NCBI GenBank assembly: GCA_030533445.1
Contig: CM060076.1
Coordinates: forward strand, 9,704,501 to 9,768,500
DNA length: 64,000 nucleotides
Direction of reading: 5' to 3'
Source of the DNA: Cyprinodon diabolis
Taxonomy: Eukaryota > Chordata > Actinopteri > Cyprinodontiformes > Cyprinodontidae
This document shows positions 11,640 to 22,734 of this stretch, piece by piece. The position numbers were made by a program, and so were the translations under genes. Position 1 is the stretch's first letter. Each line of letters begins with the position of its first letter. The notes under the pieces were generated by a model, which was given only the letters and a program-made list of their open reading frames with translations, did not search any database and was not told the origin of the DNA.

Positions 11640-12739
11640 CAGCTATTTTTAGGATTTCTGGAAAAATATAAATTTGCAAAATGAATCTAGCTTCTGACCA
11701 AACGTTAGAAGGATGGTGGGGGGTTGGTCTCAAACAGACATTAATGAAAACCATTTACTGTCGGCCATAACTAGGCTTCACCAGAACAACGGTAACAAAC
11801 CTGTCCAGTAAGGTCACCGGATTTAAGAGAAGGCTGCAGCGGTGGGCTGTGCGAGTGGACGGGGGAAATGTTCCCGAAGCTTGAGGTCTTTATGGAGAGT
11901 TATGACATAACTCCAGTGACATACTGGGAGAGTTCAGGTTGTCAGTAGCAACAGAGTATGCAGCAAAGTCAAAAGCTGCAACTGATGTGCTGTTTCCATT
12001 AGCATCCACATATTATTGCCAAAAGTCCTTTTCTGTACTGAAATACATGAAAAACAAATTCATATCAGAGCGGAGAGTGATTTCCACTTCGTCTTTTCTA
12101 ACTGCTGCTCTGTTCAAACAAGCAGGCTCAGCGGTCACGTTGTATTGGTGCAGAAAAACGTCTGTGTTGTTGACCAGGAAGTTTTTAGAAACATAGATGC
12201 TTAAAATGATACATGGGCTGTTTTATAGTGTGTTTTATTAAAGTTTAGCACATGCTCTTATCGTTTCATTTCATGTTTCCAAGCGATACAAGGCTTTGTC
12301 TATATAAGACTCAAACTCACTGCGGATCCAGACATTTAAATTGAGAAAGCTTCCTGGAGAGGTGGTGAAACGTCTTCAAATCTTGGAAACCAAGTCCAGT
12401 GGATATTTTTTGAATTTTTACGGAATGACTATGACCTGGATGACTGAGAATCTTCATCAGCATATTGCACTTCATTTAAAAGAAAATAAAGTTTGAATTA
12501 TTTCATTTCAACCACAGAATAATGGGATGTAGAGATCATTGTTGGTCTGTTCGTAAAGTTAGCCTCTGGATGCTGCTTTGTTTTCCAAAAAAAATCCCTC
12601 TGTGTATCAAAATAGAATGAATAAGAGTCTGAAGTGAGTTCATAAGAGCTTATCTATACATATATTGATTGGGTCAGGGGTCATGGACACAGTGCATGTT
12701 AAATCAGGGGGTTGTGACTAAAATGGTTGAGAACCCCTC
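11640..12739 (+). mobile_element. hAT transposon remnant
   Basis: It contains pieces of a hAT transposase (see 11800-12085). The right end carries GGGTCATGGACACAG...AAATGGTTGAGAACCCC, resembling the GGTTGAGAACCACTG-type terminus of Charlie-like hAT elements. The left terminus is not identified, so the start is approximate and target duplications cannot be tested. Confidence 0.6.
11800..12085 (+). pseudogene. hAT transposase C-terminal relic
   Basis: From about 11805 one frame reads KVTGFKRRLQRWAVRV before a stop, resembling the region ahead of the dimerisation domain in SCAND3/ZBED-like hAT proteins. In another frame, 11960-12060 reads KAATDVLFPLASTYYCQKSFSVLKYMKNKF. The hydrophobic run, the TYxCxxSFS core and the following MKNK are the hAT C-terminal dimerisation signature. 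The two parts are out of frame with each other and the N-terminal zinc finger and catalytic core are missing. It is dead. The assignment rests on motif recognition by eye. Confidence 0.65.
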
Positions 12740-12744
12740 ATTTA

Positions 12745-15700
12745 AACGACCGTCTAATGTTGTCTGGCATTCAAGGGGTTAATCATTCTGCTGAATCTTC
12801 TAAAGGGGTTTTAATCAGTTCCTTCCTCAAGTACACAGTGATTTAAAGGCATTAAATCAGAGAGTTTGTAATTCAGTTTCAAGTTTAATTACACGGTTTA
12901 TTGGCTTATCTCTTTCCACTAAATAATGTGGAATGATTCAAGATAGGTAATACTGTACACTTGAACACATAATGGAAAAAAAAAGAAAAGATAATCCCAA
13001 TATTAAAATAAAATGACTAACATTCTTAATGTAAGACTTGTCAGAAACAGAATGAAATCCATCCACACATTGTCTAGTTTAGTCAGCTTGGAGTGACCTT
13101 GTGCCTGCAGCCGATCGTCTTCCTCCTAAAACAGATGAGTCACTTTAAGACTCGCAAAGATCTTCTGCCAAAGTTTTTTTTTTTTTGCTACTTTGACAAC
13201 AGTTTCAGGCTAAAAGCAGATGTGGATGAGTTTTTGTTTCTTTTGAAGCTCTGACCTGGCCTTCAAACTTCCTCACTGTCACAGTCTGCGGGAGCTGGCA
13301 GCTCGCTGTGGGAGAAAAACTCCCTCGTACTCCACGCTGCTCCTCATCCTGCCGCCACTAATGGCTCACATAGAGCCATCTGAAACTAGAAAAGCTGGTA
13401 AATGTTACTCAGAGACTTAGGTTTTCCATTTTCTTCCTCCTCTAACCTTTTACAGAAGAGGAACCATTAAGTTGGAGGAAAAGGGATCAAATGTAATGCA
13501 GGAACAGCTTCAAGAGATGTAAAACCTTAAAGTCAAACTTAATGTCTTCTGATCTGTCAAGCTAAATCACTTCAAAAAGTGACAAGAAACATTTAGATTT
13601 TACATTTAAATTTACATTATCTATCTAACCATGTGGTGCAATCAAAATCAGCACTCCAAATATACTTTGGTTTATTAAGCTTCACATCCAAACCAAATCT
13701 CATACAAACTAACATCCAAGTCATAAAAAAGCGAATTCTGTTGTCCTCCCGCCCATTAACCAGATTCCACAAAAGCTCAAGGTTATGTCGTTTTCCCATC
13801 CTGAAAACTTCCCTGCCTCCTTAAAATCCCGACGGAAGAGGATGTGGAGCAGCTCTTGCCTTTCTATATACAGTAATGATCTGAGAGTGGACACGTGGGA
13901 GGAGAAAAGCTAAAACAAAAAAGCGCATTATATGTTAAGAAAAAAAGATTCCAGTATCAAAAACTCCAGTAATCCTTGAGGGCGCATCATTTTTTTCTGT
14001 CATTTTTAGCAAATCTAAAAAAACTCCAAGCCCTCCTGATGCACTTATTTGTTGGAAAAGAATGAACACTACTTAGTATACAAACTGTAAAAAAAATAAA
14101 TGGTAACAGATGAACTGATTTAGGCTTTATTGGTCTATTCTAATAATTTGGTTTTCTGATGTTCAGTCAAGCAGTAACATATGGAATAAAACAAAAATCT
14201 TAACTAAATTCATAAATTGGCTAAAACATTTAGTGTTCCAGATGTTTTCTCTGCCAATTACTGGAAATCTCTAACTAAACGGCTCCAGTTAACTGACATT
14301 TATTTATTTTTGTAATAAAATCTAAAACGTTACAGTTGATCTCCATTAAAAAAAAAAAAAATTGTTTTTATTATCATACCAAAAAAAAGAAAAAAAAAAG
14401 ATCTTTTTTAGAGGAAGATTTTATTTTAACTGAACGGATTTACAGCTTAATGCCACCGTTCCTCCTCACTAAATGGCAGCAGGTACACTGACGGAGATCG
14501 CTCAGCCTTTTTATTACTGCTTTATTGAGCCGACTGTCTACATTTTCTTATACGCTGGTCTGAGTTTCTTCCCCTCCAAATAAATCTCAAGCACAGGCTA
14601 CATGGCATTATAAAGACATAAAACAAATCATGTGAGGCAAACCTTTAAAGCATAAATGCATTACACAGAACTTTAGTCATCCAAATCATCACATTCATTA
14701 TAATCACAGGTTGCTGCTATCTGGGGATTTGATTATGTGAAAATGGGCTTTTATGATTTCTCTGAAGAAATGTATTACCAGAATTTTGTCAAAACATGCA
14801 AGAAGTGTAATTCAATGTTGTAATTAATGTAATTATCAAAAACTTAGTACTCATCAGCCGTATTAGTTAAAAGACTAGCAACAATATTTTTTCATATATA
14901 AAAAGTTATGCCCCCAATTAAGATTTTCTTTATAAAGATATATTTGTATGCAATTATTCTCTAGGTTAACTATTCTAAGGTTATTTTTAAGGCTCAAACT
15001 GCCAAATACTTAAACTTAAGACTTTATTTTAGGGATCAAAAGAAACTGAATGTTTTGAATCTGCTTAAATTAACTTTAAAACTATAAAGGTAAGAAGGGA
15101 ATTACTCAGCTGGTCAGATACATCCAACTAAGCTAAATACCCAGAGGTTAAAAGGTTCATTTGTCCTTTTTACTTTCACTCATACTAATATTTCAACCAG
15201 ATTTTTTTCAAATGGAAACTTTAGAAGCCTGTAATTTTGTCCTGGTGGAGTTTTTTTTCTTCATTGTTAACAATTTGTTTTTTGAATAATTTTTATAATT
15301 CCTCTGGCTAACAATAACCTGGGAATAATAGTCTGTAAAGCACCTGATAAATATTTATCATGCTATTAGAGGTCCAAGATTTTTCTATTGTTTATTTGCA
15401 TCTTAATTCAATGGGAATGAAGAAGTTTGAGCTGGGGGGGGAAGAAAAATTTCCTGAAACATAACCATGACTGCAGTTGGCCAAGTTTCCTCACGTAGAC
15501 AACTTTTCACAAATCCGTACAAAGGAAATAAACCAACGAACCATCCAAAAATCGGAATGTGTGCAATTAATTTCGAGTTTGCCTTCATGAAGGGGTTATA
15601 TTTCTGTTTATTTTGTAAAGTAGCTTGCGAAGAAGTCTCCTGTTAACAGCCGCTGTGAAAATAAATCAAATCAGAAAAAAAAAATTAACAAAAAGACAGT

Positions 15701-16611
15701 CTAAGTCAAACTTATCTCAACCTCAAATTACAGTTCAGTTGAGCTTTTTTGGCCTTTCGGTTTATTTGTTACAAGAATATAGAAGGCAGGAAAATAAATT
15801 GGGATTCCTTATGGGGGAAGAAAACTTTATTATGCAATATTTTCCCTGAATATTCAAATATCTTTTGCAAAACAGACCCAAAAAGGATAGCTTATTGAAA
15901 AAAAAAAATTACATGATAGAGGTAGTTTGAATGGAAAAGGGCATATCAGGTGAGACAAAGAGGATTTTAAGTATTGTTTATGCTCTCCTTTCCATAACCA
16001 TCACTGTTCACGATATTCTGCTTCTTAAAATATTTATCTGAATCCAAACTGAGCTCTCCAAGCCCACATTTTACCATTACCAGGTGTTTGATTCACAGGA
16101 ACAGATGTCTGGCAGCCTGTAGCACCAGAGGACTTTCACCATGGATGTTAAAGTAACATAAAGAGACTTTATCTACCGTGAAAATATGTGGTTTAGGTAA
16201 GTGCAGGCCTGTGGCCCCAGAGGAGCTTTACATCTTGTAAAAGGCCCGGTCTGAAAAACAGCTCTGGTATCAAGCGAACCAAAGACTTAGGAAATACTTT
16301 ACTTCTGACCCACCGGTATTCAGAATATCTGTTATTATTATATAATAATAGATTACAGCAAACATATTCACATAGATATATGAAAAGATGAACTAACAAA
16401 CATGAGAAGCAATAAATAAATCAAATGATGTCATTAAAAATCATAACTATTCATCATTAGCAAATACATAAATAGTAAAATATATCTTTCAAAATAAAAA
16501 GTGTTAGTTCATATAGAGTTATCAAAGTAGCATCAAACTGAGAAATAAAGAGAAAGTGGAAGGCACCATATAGAAACCATTTTAGAAAATATGTGCCCGT
16601 TTGTTGAGTCA
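12745..16611. other. AT-rich non-coding DNA
   Basis: There are poly-A/T tracts and a mildly CpG-containing patch at about 13240-13380. ORFs at 13617-13824, 15403-15588, 15625-15849 and 16193-16399 are short, on opposing strands, and lack motifs. I see no gene or clearly bounded element. Confidence 0.55.
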
Positions 16612-16617
16612 CTGATT

Positions 16618-17354
16618 TACGGAAGAGGATTAGGGCCACTGAAAAAAAAAAAAAGTTAACTGATTTTTTTTATTTTATCTCAGTTTAATATGGGAAAAAA
16701 CTCAGAATGCTGAGATCAAAGTCAGAATGCTGAGATTAAAATCGGAATTCTGAGAAAAAAGTTAGAATTCTGAGATTAAAGTCAGAATTCTGAGAAAAAG
16801 TCAGAATTTTGAATTTAAAGTCAGAACTGTGAGACTAAAGTCAGAATTCTGACAATAACGTCTAAATTCTGACAAAAAACGTTTGAATTCTGACAAAAAC
16901 GTTTAAATTTTGAGATTAAAGTCCGAATTCTGATTTAAAAAAAATCTGAATTCTGAGAGAAAAAAATCAGAATTCTGAGATTAAAGTCCAAATTCTTAGA
17001 TTAAAGTCTGAATTCTGAGAAAAAACTCAGAATGCTGAGATCAAAGTCAGAATGCTGAGATTAAAATCAAAATTCTGAGAAAAAAGTTAGATTTCTGAGA
17101 TCAAAGTCAGAATTCTGAGAAAAAGTCAGAATTCTGAGATTAAAATCAGAATTCTGAGATTAAAGTCCAAATTCTTAGATTAAAGTCTGAATTCTGAGAA
17201 AAGAGTCAGAATTCTGAGAATAAAGTCAGAATTCTGAGATTAAAGTCAGAATTATGAGGACAAAAAAGTTTTCCCCGCATATTATACTGAAATAAAATTT
17301 AAAAAAATCTGTTGACTTTTTTTATTTTTTAAGTAGTCCTAATCCTCTTCCGTG
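16618..17354. mobile_element. Inverted-repeat element with an internal minisatellite
   Basis: Both ends carry (T/C)ACGGAAGAGGATTAGG in inverted orientation. The similarity continues for about 75 bp through A-rich sequence to a TATAATATGGGG-like motif. The arms are about 16618-16695 and 17277-17354. CTGATT occurs immediately outside both ends (16612-16617 and 17355-17360), a likely 6-bp target duplication. Everything between the arms is a degenerate tandem repeat. There is no coding sequence and I cannot name the superfamily. Confidence 0.8.
16700..17270. repeat. GTCAGAATTCTGAGATTAAA minisatellite
   Basis: About 30 imperfect units of roughly 17-20 bp, each built from AGTCAGAATTCTGAG plus a spacer of either ATTAAA or AAAAA type. 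The two spacer types alternate in places, giving a higher-order pattern. Unit sequence varies most near the left end. The array fills the interior of the inverted-repeat element exactly. Confidence 0.92.
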
Positions 17355-17360
17355 CTGATT

Positions 17361-17856
17361 GAAATGTCACTGACACAACGTTTTATGTCAGCCTGCGGGC
17401 TCTGAGAAACAGTAAACTCCTTCTGTGAGCTCAACATGAACAGAAAAGCTTGATGATAGCACCTGCCTTGTTACAAATTATATCTTATATTTAAAGTGTG
17501 CTCACATGGCATTTATTGCAAATTAAAACACACATTGAATACATTATAATCGCAGTTAAGAGTCTGCAGCTTTTTTTTTTTTATCAGCAACCATTAACTG
17601 CACTTATTTTGGAACAGTAGATATACTTTACTGCCTACCTAAGGGATTATTGAAATGTCAGCTCAAGGGTTGTTTTTAAAGGCCAGTAGTCCAGCTGAGA
17701 TTTGGTAATGATTACTGCAGCCTGACTCGTTGCATGAACTTAACTCTGCCACCTGTTAACCGGCCTGATCAGATAAGTCTGAGACAAACAGGCCTCCACA
17801 TTGTAGCCTGGTTAATTCACCGGCTCCCCATAACTCTGAAAGCTGTTTTATCAGTT
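17361..17856. other. Non-coding DNA
   Basis: Unique-looking, moderately AT-rich sequence between the minisatellite element and the CpG-rich stretch. No gene seen. If the esr2 promoter call to its right is correct, this is the 5' end of intron 1. Confidence 0.5.
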
Positions 17857-17880
17857 TAACGCCCAGGGAAATTTAAGTAC

Positions 17881-18035
17881 CTGCTCCAACAGAAGCTGTT
17901 GTAGACAAACTTCTCAGCGTGAGCTCCAGAAGTCTCGCTGCGGTGTTGCCAACGGGTGAAATAACGCGCGAGTTCCGTCCGTTCTGATCCGATCCGAGCA
18001 GCGCCAAGTCCGAGCGCCGAATCGCTCCAAACTGC
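17881..18035 (-). other. Candidate 5' noncoding first exon (possibly esr2)
   Basis: On the minus strand this GC-rich, CpG-dense stretch ends in GGAGCAG followed by GTACTT (GT at 17880-17879), a good match to the CAG/GT splice donor. CpGs cluster at 17935-18030 against an AT-rich, CpG-poor background. The right limit is set by the TATA-like box at 18045-18054. An ORF crosses it (18074-17856) but has no recognisable motif and reads through the donor, so I treat the exon as untranslated. It points toward esr2, whose start codon lies 17.7 kb downstream on the same strand. Human ESR2 is known to use distant untranslated first exons. The link to esr2 is an inference; it could belong to an unknown transcript. 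Confidence 0.45.
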
Positions 18036-18115
18036 GAGGCTGGGCTTATTTAGGTTCGCAAGTTCCAGCCTCATAAGCTAACCACCAACTGCCTTCAGGG
18101 AACTGCACGGGTCAC
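18036..18115 (-). promoter_or_regulatory. Candidate TATA-containing core promoter
   Basis: A TATA-like CTAAATAAGC lies on the minus strand at 18054-18045. Measuring 25-30 bases downstream gives a start site near 18015-18025, inside the CpG-dense block. Positions and strand fit the splice donor at 17880. No transcript evidence is available. Confidence 0.35.
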
Positions 18116-18408
18116 GCGGAGGGATTTAGGTGCTCAGGTTCCGGTTTGTTCCTTCAAAATAAAAGCAGGTGAAGGACAACCAGGTTATTGGAAGAGTTTT
18201 TTTGTTTTTGTTTGTTTTGGAGAATACCCAAACAATTCTATGACCCCTTATATAAAAATACAACAAACAAATCAACGACCCTATACAAACACATATTTCT
18301 TCAATGTAAATTTGTTCATACACTTATATTACATTTTGAATATAATTTTAAAATGCAGTATAATTATTTACTTCATCAGTATATTAATGTATTTTTAATT
18401 AATTAATG
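18116..18408. other. AT-rich non-coding DNA
   Basis: Sequence between the CpG-rich block and the hAT-type elements. ORFs occur on both strands without motifs. Nothing further seen. Confidence 0.5.
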
Positions 18409-18437
18409 CAGTGGTTCCCAAAGTGGGGGAAGGGATC
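18409..18437. repeat. hAT-like terminus, CAGTGGTTCCCAAAGTG
   Basis: CAGTGGTTCCCAAAGTGGGG matches the terminal motif of Charlie-like hAT elements. It is interrupted after 8 more bases by the element at 18438-19412. The matching right end, expected somewhere right of 19413, was not found with confidence. Confidence 0.45.
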
Positions 18438-19412
18438 CATAGGCAGTTCTAGACAGGGGCCAACGGGGGCCGGTGCCCCTGTAGATTATGAACCTGGCCC
18501 CTGTACTGAAGACATTACCCCTTGCTCACACTGGCTCCGGTGCGGTTACCGAGCCGACGGAGACCGTAACTCCCGCACACCCCCTCTCACACTGCCCTTT
18601 TGACTACGGTGCGGTGCGGCTCCGGCAACAGGTCCGGAGATTTAACTCGCGAGAACAGAAGTTCACGTAACTTCACGCGATAACACGACCCAAATAAGGA
18701 TATTTGCGAGAGCTTGTTGCGGAGGGCTCCGGCACGCCGCAAGGATAGCTTTCTTGCGGAATTTTCTGCAGCGCCGGAGTGTCTCGGTAACCACAGCCGG
18801 ACAGCTCAGCAGCCGGTGAGAGAGGTTTACGTCTTTTTAATGACTTGGAATCACTGCGGCGCCGCACCCACCGCACCGCAACGGTAAGACCGGAGTCGGT
18901 GTGAGCCGGGGGTAATACTCTAAACAATTCTAATGATGATGCGCCGGAACAGACACGGTTAATGATACGTCCTTTGGGTCTATTTCATTTTTCTTTCTTT
19001 ACAAATCCTGTTTTACTAATTATTTAAAATAAATAAGGTGATAGATTATTTGGCATTGGGATAGAATCCCAGTTTTCTTCTGCTAAATGTTTTTTTTATT
19101 TTTTTTCAAAACAATTTTCTCTCATTTTTATGGCTGAATTTATCAGTTTTTCTTGAGTTCTAATTCAGATTTTGTAGAAAATGGTAATTCTAACTTAAAT
19201 TAATTCAAAAATATGTTAGATTCCAAAATTATGAATGTAAGACTGTACAATTTTAATGAAACTTAACTGAATAGAAATTTCACTTCATAAAGCTCTCTTA
19301 ATATATTTGAATCTCTTGCCCTGTTTTTTATTTAATGCTTTTCTGTGCCCCCAACCAAAACACGCTGGCCCCCTCCCGGCCCCCCGGTATAATTGGTCTA
19401 GAACCGCCACTG
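18438..19412. mobile_element. Non-autonomous hAT-type element with CpG-rich core
   Basis: The right end read in reverse is CAGTGGCGGTTCTAGACC and the left end is the related CATAGGCAGTTCTAGAC. Flanks AAGGGATC (18430-18437) and AAGGGATT (19413-19420) give an 8-bp duplication with one mismatch. Next to both ends are GGGGCC-rich segments. The middle (18520-18960) is very CpG-rich with repeated GGTGCGG-type motifs on both strands, and the right third is AT-rich. No transposase. ORFs here are by-products of the GC content. Confidence 0.82.
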
Positions 19413-19420
19413 AAGGGATT

Positions 19421-21050
19421 GTCTTGCTACAATATGATGAGGGTTTTACAATCTTTTTGATGTGATCCCTGAGGAATATGGAGGGCCAGAATATGTAATG
19501 AAATACACCAATGTGACTGTACCATAAATAATGAAAAAATATATCCAATGAAAAAAGTACATGTAACATTTATCTATTTATCAATACAAGATTCAAATAT
19601 CAAAAGAATGAAATTGTAAAATGTAGTATTAAATATTTTCACAGTAATTAATCAAAATACTGTATGTTCAGACTGATAAATGGAAAAGCATAAATGTTGT
19701 TTAAAAATAACTTTATTTTAAAATAAATGTAAATACTTCACTTTTTATGTAAAGATAAGTATAGAGTGAAGTAATTACATGCATTTTTAGGTGGTCCCAA
19801 GTGTGTTGTTTTGTAATTTTTGGGGTCATAGTCTGAGAATGCACAAATTAATGGGACACTTAATTATTTAATTGAGAATTTTAAATTTCAATAGTAAATC
19901 TAATGTTGTAATCATATATTTAAATAAATAAATAAAAATAATGAATAAATAAATGTTCCATCTACTTATTTCATATGAAATTTACATGTATATATTCCAC
20001 GTTATTAGCCTTCAATATACCTCAGAATCACATAACAATTACCATGACCCCTCGACATACTGTGATAATGAGGTACAGTATGTCAGTATGTTTTAAGTGT
20101 AAAAAAATAGTTAAGTAATAATAAATTCATCTATTATGAGCTCTCCATGATTTGATAGATATTTGTGATAACATGTCTGATATACTGGATGTCCAAGATT
20201 TGAATAGTTATGGCAAAGTCTTCTGCTCAATCCACTGCCCAATCAACATACAATGTCAAAATAAGTACCTTGTGGGGTCAAACTTTTCTTCTCTGTTTGC
20301 GTTTTTTTCTCTCAGAGTTAAAATTAATTAAGTGTTTCAACATCAAAAAAGGACTATTAATAACAAAATTCTCCAGACAAACACAGTAAGAGGCATTATC
20401 CACAAATACAGAGAACATGACCTATTAGTGAGCCACTAACCAGAGTCATCCCAAGAACACGTTTATAAGTCATTAGGAGTTCAGGAAATATCCTAGAATA
20501 ACATTGAAACCTCTACAGACTTTACTTGCCTCTGTTTAGATCAGTTTTCATGATTTCTTTTCAATAAAGAAAGAGGTTGGGAGCTCTAAAATGGAAACTG
20601 CCTTGAAACAAGCTAAATAAAATGATAGAAACTACCAAAATAAAAGGCAGTCCTCTTTTAATGATGTTAAGCTTTAGCATATTAGGATGTAATAAAAAAA
20701 GTAATCCAAAAACATCAAGTCCACTCTTAAAAACCTTTAAAAAAAAGTAAACCTAACTGAAATACGAGGGAGAAGTGATAAGACTACAGAGAAAACAGAA
20801 GATTTAAGCAATTTAACAGAAACATAATGACAGTTGCAGTGACGAATAATTAACGTATTCCAGCATTTACAATTCCCTTTTATTCCTTTTTATATAATAA
20901 ATAAATGAAAATATATTTTTGTGCTTTCACAGTCATTTTAAAGGTTTAGTCAACTGGAAATCGGAGCTTTTTATGTTAAAACACGTGTGTTGGTGTCAGG
21001 CCTTTGTTAAAACCTGCTGGATAACCCAGAGCATTAAAATGGCATTGGAT
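19421..21050. other. AT-rich non-coding DNA
   Basis: Very AT-rich. The longest ORF (19285-19569 minus) straddles the hAT boundary and has no motif. No gene or bounded repeat seen. Confidence 0.55.
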
Positions 21051-21054
21051 GCCA

Positions 21055-21200
21055 TCAGCTAGGTTTCCATTTATAGTAAACTTCTTACCAATCTGACTGT
21101 GTGACTCTATTAACATGTGTGTAAAATGACTTAAGATGACATGTGTTGGGGATTGGCGCCATATGAATAAACCAAATTAGTTGAATTAACATTAGACGGC
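21055..21200 (+). repeat. L2-like LINE 3' tail
   Basis: TTAAGATGACATGTGTTG followed by GGCGCCATATGAATAAA is a diverged copy of the tail seen at 52591-52650 and 61310-61355 (CTTGAGATGACATGTGTTG...GGCGCTATATAAATAAA). Only the 3' end is present. Confidence 0.75.
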
Positions 21201-21226
21201 TATGCTTTTCCTGCTTCCGTCTATTC

Positions 21227-21428
21227 CAGTGTTTTTCAAACCTGATCCTCAAGGCACACTGCCCTGCATGTTTTAGATGTCACCCAGCTTCCACACACCT
21301 GTTATTAATTGATAGCAGATTATCAGACTTTGCTGAACTGCAATCATCTGAATCAGGTTTGCTAAAGCTCAGAAAGACCCAAAACATGCAGAGTAGTGTG
21401 CCTTGAGGTCCAGGGTTGAAAAACACTG
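21227..21428. mobile_element. Short hAT-type MITE, 202 bp
   Basis: The ends are CAGTGTTTTTCAAACCTGAT and the matching ...GGGTTGAAAAACACTG. Inverted similarity continues inward (CCTCAAGGCACAC against GTGTGCCTTGAGG). The flanking 8-mers are identical: GTCTATTC at 21219-21226 and 21429-21436. This is a complete non-autonomous hAT-type insertion placed just right of an L2 tail. Confidence 0.92.
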
Positions 21429-21436
21429 GTCTATTC

Positions 21437-22057
21437 CACCAAACTGGTTAAATCCAACAATCAGGGACTCACTTACCTGGAGTCCCTCAGTAAGAGTTTC
21501 TGCTTGAGTAACTTTTTAAGAGACTAGAAAACAATAGTAAACAAACCATGGCAAACTGCTAATGTTGCTAACACTACACCAATATGAACGTGTATACACG
21601 CAACTCACATTCTGCCGTATAGAACAAAAGAGGTATGAATAGGGATCCAAATAAACTCTAATTATATCCCCTGCTCCGAGTAATGATTAAAGATTAATTT
21701 AAAAACTATTTCAGAGGGACTGTAAATATGAAATACCAGGTAACCATCACTGTTCGTAAACTATCTCAATAAGTTGTTACATTCATGCTTATTTTTGCAC
21801 AGTTTCTTTCTTAGTCAGTTAAATAACATGTTGCTGTCATTTTGCACATCTCTGATGTTGCCACTATAAGTAAATTTCCATTACTGTAAAAATGTCCATA
21901 GCTGTATATTGGTTATTTATTCTCCAGGTGCATAGTAATTATATTGTTAAAACTCTTCAAAGTACAGTATTTTATTATTTTTCTTTTAACTCTTCACCAG
22001 TATGTTATTCTTATACACTTTTCTAAGGTCCACATTTGTGTGACCATTTTTTCTTTC
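21437..22057. other. Non-coding DNA
   Basis: AT-rich. No gene or clear element seen. Confidence 0.55.
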
Positions 22058-22150
22058 ATCTTTTTGCTGCTGTACCACCAGAATTTCACAATTGTAGGGC
22101 AATAATGGGATTTTCTATACTATTTTATTTTATTCTTTATTTTATATTTT
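22058..22150 (+). repeat. LINE 3'-tail-like repeat
   Basis: GCTGCTGTACCACCAGAATTT, then GGGCAATAATGGGATTTTCTA, then a (TATTT)n-like run. It resembles 50155-50245, which has GCTGTAACACCACAATTAC and a (TATTC)n tail. This arrangement is typical of fish non-LTR retrotransposon 3' ends. Family not assigned. Confidence 0.55.
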
Positions 22151-22481
22151 AAAATGTAAATGTTTTTAAAGTATTTTGAACATGAAATAAGAAGATAAAT
22201 ACGCTTTTTTTTTAAGAAAAACTTTAATAAAGCAGTGTACTCTAGCACTGTGTAGTGTGTCCTTTCAGCCGCTTCCTTAACTATTTAAAATCACTCCTCA
22301 GCATACTTGGCAACGTTTTTATGTCGAATGCCTTTCATACCACAGCCAGGATTTAAACCCAGGTCCCTGACATGTCAGTCAAATAATTAACATCAACAAG
22401 GGCCTGGATTTAAATCCAGACACTTTTTTATTTAAATCCAGAGTTTGCATCGTATCTGCTCTATTTTACTTTTGTGTAGAT

Positions 22482-22730
22482 ATCTATCCATCCATTATCT
22501 GACACACTTGCCCCAATTGGGCTCACAAGGGGTGCTGGTGCTGATCTACAGCTTTCTAAGCTAACAGTCATGTTTTTGGACTGTGGGAGGAAGCCAGAGT
22601 ACCCAGAGAGAACCCCTGCATGCTCAGGGAGAACATGCAAACTCCATGGAGAAAGACCCCAGGCTGGGAATCAAACCCAGAACCTTCTTGCTGCAACGCA
22701 GCAGTGCTACCCACTGTGCCACTGAGCAGT
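22482..22730 (-). repeat. tRNA-derived SINE
   Basis: On the minus strand the head reads GTGGCACAGTGGGTAGCACTG and carries a clear pol III B box, GGGTTTGATTCCC (22678-22666). Conserved body blocks follow (GGAGTTTGCATGTTCTCCC; GACTGTGGGAGGAAGCC in the plus sense). The 3' end carries a short (GATG)n-type run, seen as ATCTATCCATCCATT on the plus strand. The same family occurs at 26301-26602, and a head fragment lies near 62740. Confidence 0.8.
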
Positions 22731-22734
22731 CTTC

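Noticed and set aside
16700..17270. CRISPR-like regular repeats
   Set aside because: The spacers are not unique, the units are degenerate and contiguous, and this is vertebrate nuclear DNA. It is a minisatellite.
17856..18074. 72-codon minus-strand ORF in the CpG-rich block
   Set aside because: No family motif, and it reads through a strong splice donor. Better explained as an untranslated exon.
18520..18960. CpG island as a gene promoter
   Set aside because: It falls wholly within a hAT-type element bounded by an 8-bp duplication, so there is no need to postulate a gene.
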